Assembly: GCA_022709905.1 (NCBI GenBank)
Contig: JAKLHY010000011.1
Coordinates: 62,001-126,000 of the forward strand
DNA: 64,000 nt
DNA from: Verrucomicrobiota bacterium
GTDB taxonomy: Bacteria; Verrucomicrobiota; Verrucomicrobiia; Limisphaerales; UBA1319
Direction: 5' to 3'
Position 1 is the first letter of the stretch. The number at the start of each line of letters is the position of its first letter. Position numbers and translations under genes: made by a program. Below the pieces are notes generated by a model. The model saw nothing but the letters and a program-made list of their open reading frames with translations. It made no database searches and was not told where the DNA came from. Shown here piece after piece: positions 36,001 to 43,509 of this stretch.

Positions 36001-37268
36001 AGGAAGTCGATGAAGTCCCAGCCGGCGAAGGCGACGCCAACAACGCCTTCCTCGGTTCCACAGCCTTTACCGTATCGGATCAAACCTTGGAGTTTTACGC
36101 CGAATGCAGCCCCTCCTCCGACTTCACCGTCTCAGTCCAAAACTCGGGTTGGACCACCGAGACCGACTGGACCTTCACCGTAGACCCCGATGCAACCTAT
36201 TACTACCGGGTGAAGGCCCGTCGAGGCGCCAATGAAAGCCCCTGGTCCAATCTGGAATCCTCTCTGCAGGACTTGGCCCCCGAGGTGTCCTCCATCGCCA
36301 ACCAAAACACCCTGGAAGACGCCGCCTCGATGGATCTTGCCTTCACCATCAACGATACTGGCACCTTCCCGGACGATCTCGTGCTCGATGCCGAATCCTC
36401 GAATCAGGATTTGGTCAGCGACGCCAATCTCGTCATTACCGGCTCGGGCGCCGCCAGAACGCTGTCCATCCAAACCACCGGCAATCAGTCGGGCTCCGCC
36501 ACAATAACGGTGACCGTCACCGACGAACAAAATATCTCCACCACAAGCGCTTTCACCCTGACCACAACCGCTGTCAATGACGCGCCCAGCTTCACGAAAG
36601 GCGCCGATGTCCAGGCCGCTCAGAACGCTGGCGCCCAAACCGTCACCGGCTGGGCAACCGCCATCAGCCCCGGCCCTAGTGAAAGCGCGCAGACCGTCGA
36701 TTTTATCGTCACCCCCGATCCCTCCTACCTGTTCGCCTCAGGTCCGGCCATTGACGCCGCCGGCAACCTGACCTTCACCCCCGCCACCGGCCGACGCGGC
36801 ACAGCGATCGTCAGCGTCCAATTGCATGATAACGGAGGCACCGATAGCGGCGGATCGAACATCAGCGCCAGCCAGACGTTCCAATTGACCATCGGTCTGG
36901 CAACCGATGACGACCGCGATGCCATGCCCGATGATTTCGAATCCGCTTATGGTTTGACCGACCCGGATGCCGACGGCGATGGCGATGGCTTCACCAACCT
37001 CGAGGAATACCGTTGCGGCACCCATCCGAACTCCAGCGCCGATTACCTGTGCATCACCGATACCTGGGAAGACGGGACCACCTTCAAGGTCCGCTTTCGG
37101 TCGGTGCCCGGCAAACTCTATCGTGTCGATCGCAACGATGACTTCCCCACCGGCGACTGGAACGAGGTCCAAACCGACATCCCAGGCACCGGCAGCGATG
37201 TCGAGATCACCGATTCCACAACCACCGGATTAACCAAAGGCGTCTATCGGGTTATTGCGCTGCCATGA
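33066..37268 (+). CDS. Secreted M6-family metalloprotease with Ig/CARDB-type modules
   Basis: A 1400-residue exported protein. The signal peptide is RARATLLLGLLFFCALSAKA. A propeptide-like region follows, with GQSIELWGEGDEFHAVFETLDGYTV typical of M6 proteases. The zinc site is FCHENGHMLCDFPDIYD at about residues 353-369 (H-E-x-x-H with the M6 L-P/F-D-x-Y-D). After residue 560 come half of a fibronectin-like repeat, a Pro/Ser/Ala/Arg-rich linker (about 590-710), a MAM/immune-inhibitor-A-like sandwich (715-880), a CARDB domain (885-1005), the rest of the Fn3-like repeat (1010-1075), cadherin-like repeats, a calcium-loop segment DPDADGDGDGFTNLEEY, and the C-terminal YRV module. It probably degrades extracellular protein. 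GTG or ATG at 33054 is an alternative start. Confidence 0.85.
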   Translation: MKTMPGLARRARATLLLGLLFFCALSAKAAPFAKKFQFTQPGGQSIELWGEGDEFHAVFETLDGYTVVFDPNSKAYHYAQLSADSRELVPTTWQVGRDDPAATDLNRHLRISPAATKEKARTLRERWEETMQVRKRWTDLKAKRQSRELAAATLPTGLGRSSPPTYAPPAYTTTGTKLGLTLLIDFSDDPGTIPQAEIEAFCNGDDYSGSGNNGSVKKYFHDNSNGLLIYSNVVTAYIRMAYPKSHYNDITEDCGVQGNLLLHDALDILKADSNYETLIKPAFADLTVDANNFVVACNVFFAGDNSGVWSKGLWPHSWALIQELGGPVSLNNGKSVFYYQITDLGSSLELGTFCHENGHMLCDFPDIYDYDYDSVGGAGSFCLMNSGGHGVNPVQICAYLKYTAGWATVTELTKTSILTGSLTASAGPAFNHFYKFSRPGISTEYYLMENRQKTGRDALLPSGGIAVWHVDELGDKDNQNLFPNTTHDNYEVTLIQADNQWHFQKYVNSGDANDLYFSGNAATSYKNALSDSSWPAARWYDGSSTGLFLTNFSAAGATMTFDVRGPWAMPAPVVVSEPAVTVGAHNTIDWSEGSFSAPALPPEPVVITRTASPPRQITSVNPNTAATASTRLAAPATISPGIRRAAPPKTSSSSSRKQRISLLDASKSPQNSPNLSLLQIAPGPIRMTRPDPSDFPALWDTGLPPIEPATTTTITDQSFEGSFPPSGWALSGSPTWGRTDIEKNTGTYSAWCAGSSRVPADGYANNMDARLYYGTFDLSDATAAELRFYLKNNSEPGRAFFQCFVFVGSNYGGYQFPNSGGEWDLWTIDFTNLYNLGNVCGQSEVLILFRFISDGSGSGLPYTGAFLDDVVIEKTIPEPTDLQVTEFALQTGSPTEEGSFWVQARIYNAGPYDAPASHAKLFLSTDNDTDFLDDYPANEAPVNALAVGASELVQWDFTLPNIGIGSYSVWPVVLADSGQEVDEVPAGEGDANNAFLGSTAFTVSDQTLEFYAECSPSSDFTVSVQNSGWTTETDWTFTVDPDATYYYRVKARRGANESPWSNLESSLQDLAPEVSSIANQNTLEDAASMDLAFTINDTGTFPDDLVLDAESSNQDLVSDANLVITGSGAARTLSIQTTGNQSGSATITVTVTDEQNISTTSAFTLTTTAVNDAPSFTKGADVQAAQNAGAQTVTGWATAISPGPSESAQTVDFIVTPDPSYLFASGPAIDAAGNLTFTPATGRRGTAIVSVQLHDNGGTDSGGSNISASQTFQLTIGLATDDDRDAMPDDFESAYGLTDPDADGDGDGFTNLEEYRCGTHPNSSADYLCITDTWEDGTTFKVRFRSVPGKLYRVDRNDDFPTGDWNEVQTDIPGTGSDVEITDSTTTGLTKGVYRVIALP

Positions 37269-37300
37269 GGACGCCCCACAACCCAGTTACGCCCGTTGCG

Positions 37301-37382
37301 CCCATGAACCTCCTGCTGGGCAATGCCATCTGCAATTTGAAATCTCAAATCTCAAATTAAGCAAAGCGTGGAGGTTCATGGG
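37301..37382. repeat. 82-bp nested inverted repeat
   Basis: cccatgaacctcc at 37301-37313 is the exact reverse complement of 37370-37382. Inside is a second palindrome, aatttga ... tcaaatt, spanning about 37334-37358 and including the tandem aaatctcaaatctc. It lies between the M6 protease and the TIGR02597 gene. The inner A/T-rich motif resembles dispersed intergenic repeats seen in other PVC-group genomes. Confidence 0.6.
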
Positions 37383-37441
37383 AAGAATTGCCGCAAATGC
37401 CAAGTTCAGCCTTGAAACCAAAACACAAAGAAACCATAGTA

Positions 37442-38536
37442 ATGAAGGTTGCGCATATGGGTAAAGCCGCACTCCATCGAAATTGCGGAAAGGGATGCTT
37501 GGCCCTCGTGTTTTGCCTTTTCAGTCTGTGGGTCCCGACCCAAGCCCAGGAAGTCGCCTCAAATCCGGCAGGTTTCTTCCGAATAACGTTGCTCGGCAAT
37601 TCCGACACGATCGTCTCGCTGCCGTATTTGAGACCAGCAGCCGCCTCCGGATTGGTGGCATCGGTGAGTGGTAATGTTTTAACCGTCTCCGGATCTACTT
37701 CCTGGACCGCCAGCCAGTTCGTTTATCAGCCCGGTGTTCAAGCAAACACCTACTTCATGACGGTTCTGTCAGGCGCAAAAGAAGGTTTCTACTATCCTAT
37801 CGTTCAGAGCACTTCCGATGCCCTTACCCTCAATTTGGCTGACGACACACTCGATGGAATGCTCCCGGGCGATCGAATCGCCGTGCATCCCTATTGGACT
37901 CTGGGCACGATTTTTCCAAAAGGCCGTGCCGTGCATGCGTCCTCAAGCCAGCTTATTCGAAAGACCGAAATCCTTATTCCGAATTACCAGGGAACCGGGA
38001 TTAACCTCAGCGCCATCAAGACATATTACTTTTTGAACGATGATTCTGGCGGAACTTGGCGTCAGTTCGCACACAGTGGCATCAAAGATGACGATGTAAT
38101 CCTGCCAGACGTTATGTTTATCGTACGCCATAATATCGATACGGATACCACCCTCACAGTCCAAGGCGATGTCGCTTCCTCCAAATGGGCGATCCCGCTG
38201 TCAACGTTGCTAGCTGGCAAGCAGGACAATATCGTAGCTCTCCCACGCCCCATAGACGTTTCTTTGAATAATTCGGGTTTGATTGAAAGTGGTGCCTTTG
38301 CCAGCAGTCCTAGCCGATTAGTTCGCACTGACGAGCTTCTTGTTTTTAACAATACTCTGAAGCAAAAGAACAAATCGGCTGCAGCAACTTATTATTACTG
38401 CAACGGAATGTGGCAACGTTTTCCATTAACCGATGATGTTGGTGATGAAAAACCCTTTAAGGCAGGAACCGGTATAATAATACGGAAAGCGAGTGGACCG
38501 ACAATCCAGCTTTGGATTAACGAACCGGGTTATTGA
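37442..38536 (+). CDS. TIGR02597 family exported protein
   Basis: About 364 residues from the ATG at 37442. A signal peptide (GCLALVFCLFSLWVPTQAQ) precedes EVASNPAGFFRITLLGNSDTIVSLPY, the characteristic N-terminal block of TIGR02597, a Verrucomicrobiota family. Other family features are the TSWTASQFVY segment, GDRIAVHPYWTLGTIFP, and AGTGIIIRKASG near the end. The function is unknown; members often lie next to PEP-CTERM proteins, as here (36 bases upstream of one). The codon use is more A/T-rich than in surrounding genes. Confidence 0.8.
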   Translation: MKVAHMGKAALHRNCGKGCLALVFCLFSLWVPTQAQEVASNPAGFFRITLLGNSDTIVSLPYLRPAAASGLVASVSGNVLTVSGSTSWTASQFVYQPGVQANTYFMTVLSGAKEGFYYPIVQSTSDALTLNLADDTLDGMLPGDRIAVHPYWTLGTIFPKGRAVHASSSQLIRKTEILIPNYQGTGINLSAIKTYYFLNDDSGGTWRQFAHSGIKDDDVILPDVMFIVRHNIDTDTTLTVQGDVASSKWAIPLSTLLAGKQDNIVALPRPIDVSLNNSGLIESGAFASSPSRLVRTDELLVFNNTLKQKNKSAAATYYYCNGMWQRFPLTDDVGDEKPFKAGTGIIIRKASGPTIQLWINEPGY

Positions 38537-38572
38537 TGAGAAAAAAACGAGGCAAACCTTGAAAGGACTATT

Positions 38573-39196
38573 ATGAAACTTACATGCTATGGAGTGGTGA
38601 CCGCATTGTGCAGCTTACCTGTGATGGGGGCTGTCACTTTTAATTTTGGGGCAGGCTATTTGTATACTTCCTCGGGCGTCGGCAACCTCGTCCCCGTTGG
38701 GGGATTGGTCATAATCGCGGCTAGCACGGACAACTTGAGTTTCGGTGCGCCAAACGATATGACCTTTTTAAGCGAAAGCGATGATCGCGAAATAGCCAGG
38801 GGCTCTGTCAATCCAGCCGGAGAATTCGCCTTGGACAAAGTGGTCACGTATGCAGATTATCCCGGTTTGTCTATTGGGGATCCGCTTCGGATTTACTGGT
38901 ATCCCGAACTAACCACTTCGGATCTGAAACCCACTCTGGGAACCAGTTATGGCGTGTTCTATTCCGACGTCAAGCAGTATGGCAGCGACATCGCCTGGTT
39001 CGTCCCAACTGATAGCGGGGATACTGTCGCGTTGTCCTTAATTACCAAGAATTACGATTCAAACGCAGACAATTTTGATTCCGCCGGGGTAGCCAACCTC
39101 ACCGTCGTTCCCGAACCCGGCGAATACATGGCCCTGATTGGTTTGGCCTCGATGGGTTTTGTGGGGCTGAGACGGTATTTCTCGCGCAAAGGCTGA
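38573..39196 (+). CDS. PEP-CTERM sorting-domain protein
   Basis: A 207-residue exported protein with an N-terminal signal (CYGVVTALCSLPVMGA). The C-terminal tripartite sorting signal at about residues 178-207 comprises VVPEPGEY, a membrane helix (MALIGLASMGFVGL) and the basic end RRYFSRKG. The exosortase system recognises such tails and releases or anchors the protein at the surface. The body is beta-rich with no known domain. An AAAGGA-type ribosome binding site precedes the ATG. The unit with the TIGR02597 gene ends in a strong terminator. No exosortase gene is in the window. Confidence 0.9.
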   Translation: MKLTCYGVVTALCSLPVMGAVTFNFGAGYLYTSSGVGNLVPVGGLVIIAASTDNLSFGAPNDMTFLSESDDREIARGSVNPAGEFALDKVVTYADYPGLSIGDPLRIYWYPELTTSDLKPTLGTSYGVFYSDVKQYGSDIAWFVPTDSGDTVALSLITKNYDSNADNFDSAGVANLTVVPEPGEYMALIGLASMGFVGLRRYFSRKG

Positions 39197-39242
39197 TCTG
39201 GCCCGCAGGCAGGTTTTCCTCCTCTCTACTAATCGCAACCGA

Positions 39243-39273
39243 CGGGATGGCAACCAAGCCATCCCGTTTTTTT
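39243..39273 (+). terminator. Rho-independent terminator after the PEP-CTERM gene
   Basis: A perfect 9-bp stem, cgggatggc (39243-39251) with gccatcccg (39258-39266), a six-base loop aaccaa, and a run of seven T at 39267-39273. It closes the TIGR02597/PEP-CTERM unit 46 bases after the stop. Confidence 0.92.
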
Positions 39274-39314
39274 ATTATTGCTCAGCGCCAAGGACGGATC
39301 GGCGTTTGACCTCG

Positions 39315-39350
39315 GACAATTTTATGTCCCAGGTGCGACATGAATTTGTC
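39315..39350. repeat. 36-bp imperfect inverted repeat at the MFS gene start
   Basis: gacaattttatgtc (39315-39328) pairs with gacatgaatttgtc (39337-39350) in 12 of 14 positions; each arm is followed by cc. It ends two bases before the ATG at 39353. It resembles remnants of insertion-sequence ends or an operator. Confidence 0.5.
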
Positions 39351-39352
39351 CC

Positions 39353-40645
39353 ATGAGGCTTGGGGGCTCGTGGCTGAGTCCGATCGTTTTCCGGGTCGCA
39401 TTCGCTTTTTTTGGCGGGCGGGTGTATACCAGGCCGCCTGTGAATTCATTCCTCCGAGACAGGAAGGGACGATTGCTGGTGGCGGCGATGGTGGTGCAAT
39501 ACGCGGTGGGCGGCGCGATCATCCCGTTCATCACGTTGTTCCTGCGCGAGCGCGGTCTGAGCCTGGGGCAGATCAGTCTGCTATTGTTCTGGGGTTCGGC
39601 CGTGCTGGTGGTCTCGCCCTTTTTCTGGGGGATGCTGGCGGATCGGTATGTGCCGCTGAACCGGTTGTTTGCGATCCTGAATGCGCTGGCGATCGCCGCT
39701 TTGTGCGCATTCTGGTTTCAGGAAAGCGCCCTGGGCTTGACGGTCTGTTTCACGCTTTTCTACGGGTGCTTCCAACCGGCGCCGACGCTGGTCAACGCCT
39801 TCAGTTTTCATCATCTCAGCGATCCGCTGGCTCAGTTTGCCTCGCTGCGGGCCTGGGGATCGGTCGGATGGATCCTGCCGTCCGGTCCGTTGTTTGTCTG
39901 GCTGGCGTTGTTCCCGGGACGTGGCCATGGCTTTATCGTCCCGCTCACCATCGCCTTGAGTCTGGTCATGGTTGGGGTGTCGTTTTTGCTCCCGCATACG
40001 GCTCCCGGTTCGGTGACATCGCGAAAAGGCGGTTCGCAGCGTTTGGGCTATCGCCAGGCCATGCGGCAGTTGTTTCATAATCCGAACTTTGTCGTGGTCC
40101 TGGCGTCTTATTTTTTGATTTCAGCCTCGTTTTGTCTGCAGGCCTTTTATTCGCCTCCCAGGTTAGAGGACTTGGGATTGAACAAGGCCTGGATTGGGCC
40201 GGTGCAGTCGATTGGGGTGGTGATTGAAGTGCTGTGGTTTCGGTGCCGACGGGCTGTGCTGGACCGGATGCGCTACGCGGATACGGTGCTGGTGGGGTGC
40301 GTGGTTTTGGTGATTCGGCAGGTTTTGTTTGCGTTTTCCGACAACCTCCCCCTGCTGTGCGCCAGCTACATTCTCGTCGGAACCACGGTCGTGTTTTATC
40401 ATATTGGAGTGAGTATTATCGTGGACACCCTGGCTGGGCCCGAGGTGCGGGCAACGGCGCAAGCCCTGTTGGTGCTTTGCAGCTCGGGTCTGGGCCCCAT
40501 GTTTGCGAATGCCATTGCGGGTCTCCTGCCGGGGGTGAAGACCGGACATTTGACCGGCGTGTTTGTTTTTGCATCGCTCCTGGCCCTGATGGCCACCCTC
40601 CTAGTCTGGCAGCGGGGCGCAAGGCTCGATCCCCCAAAGAAATAG
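39353..40645 (+). CDS. MFS transporter (nucleoside/sugar permease-like)
   Basis: A 430-residue membrane protein with about 12 hydrophobic segments. AAMVVQYAVGGAIIPFITLFLRERGLSLGQI and WGMLADRY, then SFHHLSDPLAQFASLRAWGSVGWI, are the blocks of the LacY/NupG-like MFS group (compare 'N-x-x-x-F-G-x-x-R-x-W-G-S-x-G'). The substrate is unknown. The first 29 residues are atypical and arise right beside an inverted repeat; GTG at 39440 would give a start closer to the family. The partial gene at the right end of the window is of a related type. Confidence 0.8.
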   Translation: MRLGGSWLSPIVFRVAFAFFGGRVYTRPPVNSFLRDRKGRLLVAAMVVQYAVGGAIIPFITLFLRERGLSLGQISLLLFWGSAVLVVSPFFWGMLADRYVPLNRLFAILNALAIAALCAFWFQESALGLTVCFTLFYGCFQPAPTLVNAFSFHHLSDPLAQFASLRAWGSVGWILPSGPLFVWLALFPGRGHGFIVPLTIALSLVMVGVSFLLPHTAPGSVTSRKGGSQRLGYRQAMRQLFHNPNFVVVLASYFLISASFCLQAFYSPPRLEDLGLNKAWIGPVQSIGVVIEVLWFRCRRAVLDRMRYADTVLVGCVVLVIRQVLFAFSDNLPLLCASYILVGTTVVFYHIGVSIIVDTLAGPEVRATAQALLVLCSSGLGPMFANAIAGLLPGVKTGHLTGVFVFASLLALMATLLVWQRGARLDPPKK

Positions 40646-40732
40646 TCCCGGCCGGCTCAAGTTTCCTCCCTGGAATGCCGAGATATAGATTAGGAACTTC
40701 TATTATTAGTGATTAATGCGGGAGTCAGCGTG

Positions 40733-42784
40733 ATGGTTTCACTACGCCATCAAGCAGTTATGATTCTGGCAGGGGCGGTATTGCTGGGATCTGAAGGTTG
40801 TCCCATGGGCTGGATGAACGCCGCTGAGATGGATCCCCGCTCCTTGAAGGAAACTCCATCGACCAACGTTTTGACAATGACCTTCGATGAATTGCTCGAG
40901 GTCAACGTCGATCGAGTCTACAGCGCTTCGAAGTATGACCAGAGCGTTGCCGTCGCACCGGCATCGGTCTCGATTGTGACGGCTGACGAGATCAAGAGGC
41001 TCGGTTATCGCACCTTGTCGGAAGCCTTGAATGGCGTGCGCGGGATCTACACCAGTTACGATCGAAGCTACACCTATCTAGGCATACGGGGATTCAACCG
41101 GCCTGGAGACTACAACACGCGCGTGCTCCTGCTGGTGGATGGGCATCGGATCAATGAGCCCGTTTATGGCGGCGCCCAGATTGGGACCGAGTTCCCGCTG
41201 GACATAGACCAAGTCGAGCGCATCGAGGTGGTGCGGGGCCCGGGATCGTCGATCTACGGCGACCACGCTTTTTTTGGCGTGGTCAACGTCATTACACGCA
41301 CCGGGAGCCAGGTCAACGGGGTTGAAGCGAGCGGTGAATACGGCCATTGGGACGCATACAAAGGGATCTTGACCTACGGCAAACGATGGACGAACGGCTG
41401 GGATCTCCTGCTCTCGGGTTCTTACTACGAGAGCGCGGGTCCGGAGGACCTCTATTATCCGGAGTTCGCTTTCCTGGGGAACAACCTGGGCGTCTCCGAA
41501 GACAACGATCACGATCAGACGAAACATTTATTTCTCAAGATCATCAACTACGGTCTGACGCTGGAGGGCGGCTACAGCTATCGGGAAAAGGGCATTCCAA
41601 CGGCCCCGTGGGAGACCGCGTTCAATGATCCGCGCACTCGGGACATAGACGAACGCCCCTATGCGGACTTGAAGTTCCAACACGAGTTCGCCAACGATTG
41701 GGCCCTGACGGCAAGGACCTACTTTGATTATTACCGTTACCAAGGCGATTTCCCCTACTTGGCATACGAGCAACCGCCCTATTCGTATCTCAACCGCGAT
41801 GATGCCAAGGGCATGGAGTGGGGACTGGATTTGCAGTGGGTCAAAGGCATCGCGGATCGTCATAAGTTGCTCTTTGGCATGGAATATCGGAATCTTTTTG
41901 AAATCTATCAGCGCAATGCCGATCTGGATCCAAGACACGAATATTTCTCGAGTGACGAGCCCAGCCAGAACGTGGGACTTTTTGCCCAGGCGGAAGTGGC
42001 CTTGCGCACCAACCTAGTGCTCAATGCCGGCGCTCGATTCGATTACTACGATTCCTTTGGCGGCGAAGTCCATCCTCGGATTGGCGTGGTCTATCAAGCT
42101 TCGGAAAACACCACGCTCAAGCTGTTGTATGGGTCGGCGTTCCGAGCTCCGAACGCCTTTGAACGGTTCTATGCCGGGGAAGGCTATACGGCCAATCCCG
42201 GGCTGGATCCCGAAACGATCTCAACTTATGAACTGGCTTGGGAACAGAAGCTTCCGGCCCATCTTCACGGCACGGTGTCTTTCTACTATTATGATATCGA
42301 CCGTCTGATCTCCCAAACCGAGGATTCGGCGGGCAACATTGTTTATCAGAATGCCGAGAGCATCCAGGCTTATGGCCTGGAAACCGGTCTTGAAAACCGA
42401 TTTGGCCAGGGCGGACTTGCGCGGATCTCCTATGCGCTGCAAACGGCGGAGGAAACCGAGAACGACACCGAGTTGAGCAATTCTCCGCAACACCTGATCA
42501 AGGCAAGCCTCGTGGCGCCGCTCTATCGCGACAAGATCTATTCCGGCCTGGAAATGGTTTACCAAAGCGCGGTGTGGACTCAGCATTGGCGGCGTGCCGA
42601 CGACTTTGTGGTGGTGAACTGGACCTTGTTCAGCCAGAAACTCCTGAAAAACCTGGAAGTATCGGCGAGCATCTACAATCTGTTTGACACCGACTATGCA
42701 TCGCCCGGCGCCAGCGAGCATCTCCAGGAGATGATCGCCCAAGACGGACGTGGATTTCGCGTCAAGATAACGTATCGTTTTTAA
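40733..42784 (+). CDS. TonB-dependent outer-membrane receptor
   Basis: About 683 residues from the ATG at 40733, preceded by ggag at 40720-40723; a GTG at 40709 is less likely. After a signal peptide, the plug domain shows YDQSVAVAPASVSIVTADEIKRLGYRTLSEAL, GIRGFNRPGDYNTRVLLLVDG, and the RIEVVRGPGSSIYGDHAFFGVVNVITR block. The rest is a beta-barrel with alternating strands and a terminal aromatic residue (RVKITYRF). It imports ferric chelates, cobalamin or other ligands, or only senses them. The stop overlaps the yfiR-type gene start (TAATG), with a kinase next, which favours a sensory role. Confidence 0.9.
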   Translation: MVSLRHQAVMILAGAVLLGSEGCPMGWMNAAEMDPRSLKETPSTNVLTMTFDELLEVNVDRVYSASKYDQSVAVAPASVSIVTADEIKRLGYRTLSEALNGVRGIYTSYDRSYTYLGIRGFNRPGDYNTRVLLLVDGHRINEPVYGGAQIGTEFPLDIDQVERIEVVRGPGSSIYGDHAFFGVVNVITRTGSQVNGVEASGEYGHWDAYKGILTYGKRWTNGWDLLLSGSYYESAGPEDLYYPEFAFLGNNLGVSEDNDHDQTKHLFLKIINYGLTLEGGYSYREKGIPTAPWETAFNDPRTRDIDERPYADLKFQHEFANDWALTARTYFDYYRYQGDFPYLAYEQPPYSYLNRDDAKGMEWGLDLQWVKGIADRHKLLFGMEYRNLFEIYQRNADLDPRHEYFSSDEPSQNVGLFAQAEVALRTNLVLNAGARFDYYDSFGGEVHPRIGVVYQASENTTLKLLYGSAFRAPNAFERFYAGEGYTANPGLDPETISTYELAWEQKLPAHLHGTVSFYYYDIDRLISQTEDSAGNIVYQNAESIQAYGLETGLENRFGQGGLARISYALQTAEETENDTELSNSPQHLIKASLVAPLYRDKIYSGLEMVYQSAVWTQHWRRADDFVVVNWTLFSQKLLKNLEVSASIYNLFDTDYASPGASEHLQEMIAQDGRGFRVKITYRF

Positions 42785-43509
42785 TGCAGCGATTCCTGTC
42801 CAGAACGATCGACGGTTCGACCCTGGCTCCCATGGCTCGGCGCCTTCGGACTGACGGCGCGCGCCGACAGGAAGGAACGGTTTCGACATCATCCCTTTCC
42901 TCTCAACAGAAGAATCCTCCTTGCCGTGCGAAGCATGGGTGGTTTAGGACATTCCTCTTTTGCTGCTGTATGGGCCTGAGTGGATTTTCAAGTCTGGGGG
43001 ATTTGGTTGCCCAGGAAACGCCTCAGAAAGAACTCCTGGTCAAGGCAGCCTTCCTGGTAAAGTTTCCTCTATTCGTGGAATGGCCCGGGCCTGGAATCGA
43101 TCCTCAAGGATCGCTGGTTGTGGGACTCCTGGGTGAGGATCCACTTTGCAGAATCCTGATCCAAGAACGGGCCATGTTCAGCTTCAATAGCCGGCCCATT
43201 GAATTCCGTCCTCTCACCGACCTGAAGCAAGTTAGCGGTTGCCATGTTGTATATTTAGCAGGAACGGCGAGACATCGACTGAGCGAAATGATTGCGGAAT
43301 TGGCCAGGCAAGAGGTGCGGGCGCTGACCGTGGGTGATTATGAGGAGTTCACGCAAGAAGGCGGCATGATTAATTTCGTCAAGCGCGACGGCAAGGTTCG
43401 GTTTGAAGTCAATCTTGAGGCGGTCCAAAGATCGGGGCTGAAGCTCAGCCCAAAGCTGCTTCAGGTTTCGATGATTAAAGGGCAGAGTCCGACCCGGGAT
43501 CATCCATGA
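42784..43509 (+). CDS. YfiR family (DUF4154) periplasmic protein
   Basis: A 241-residue protein. After a long N-terminal region and a hydrophobic export segment (FRTFLFCCCMGLSGFSS), the YfiR domain begins: KELLVKAAFLVKFPLFVEWPG, VVGLLGEDPL, and the end block GGMINFVKRDGKVRFEVNLEAVQRSGLKLSPKLLQ. In Pseudomonas, YfiR holds back the inner-membrane cyclase YfiN from the periplasm. Here the adjacent partner is a histidine kinase with a periplasmic sensor. ATG at 42784 overlaps the TonB receptor stop; ATG at 42832 is an alternative. Its TGA overlaps the kinase ATG by four bases. Confidence 0.85.
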   Translation: MQRFLSRTIDGSTLAPMARRLRTDGARRQEGTVSTSSLSSQQKNPPCRAKHGWFRTFLFCCCMGLSGFSSLGDLVAQETPQKELLVKAAFLVKFPLFVEWPGPGIDPQGSLVVGLLGEDPLCRILIQERAMFSFNSRPIEFRPLTDLKQVSGCHVVYLAGTARHRLSEMIAELARQEVRALTVGDYEEFTQEGGMINFVKRDGKVRFEVNLEAVQRSGLKLSPKLLQVSMIKGQSPTRDHP

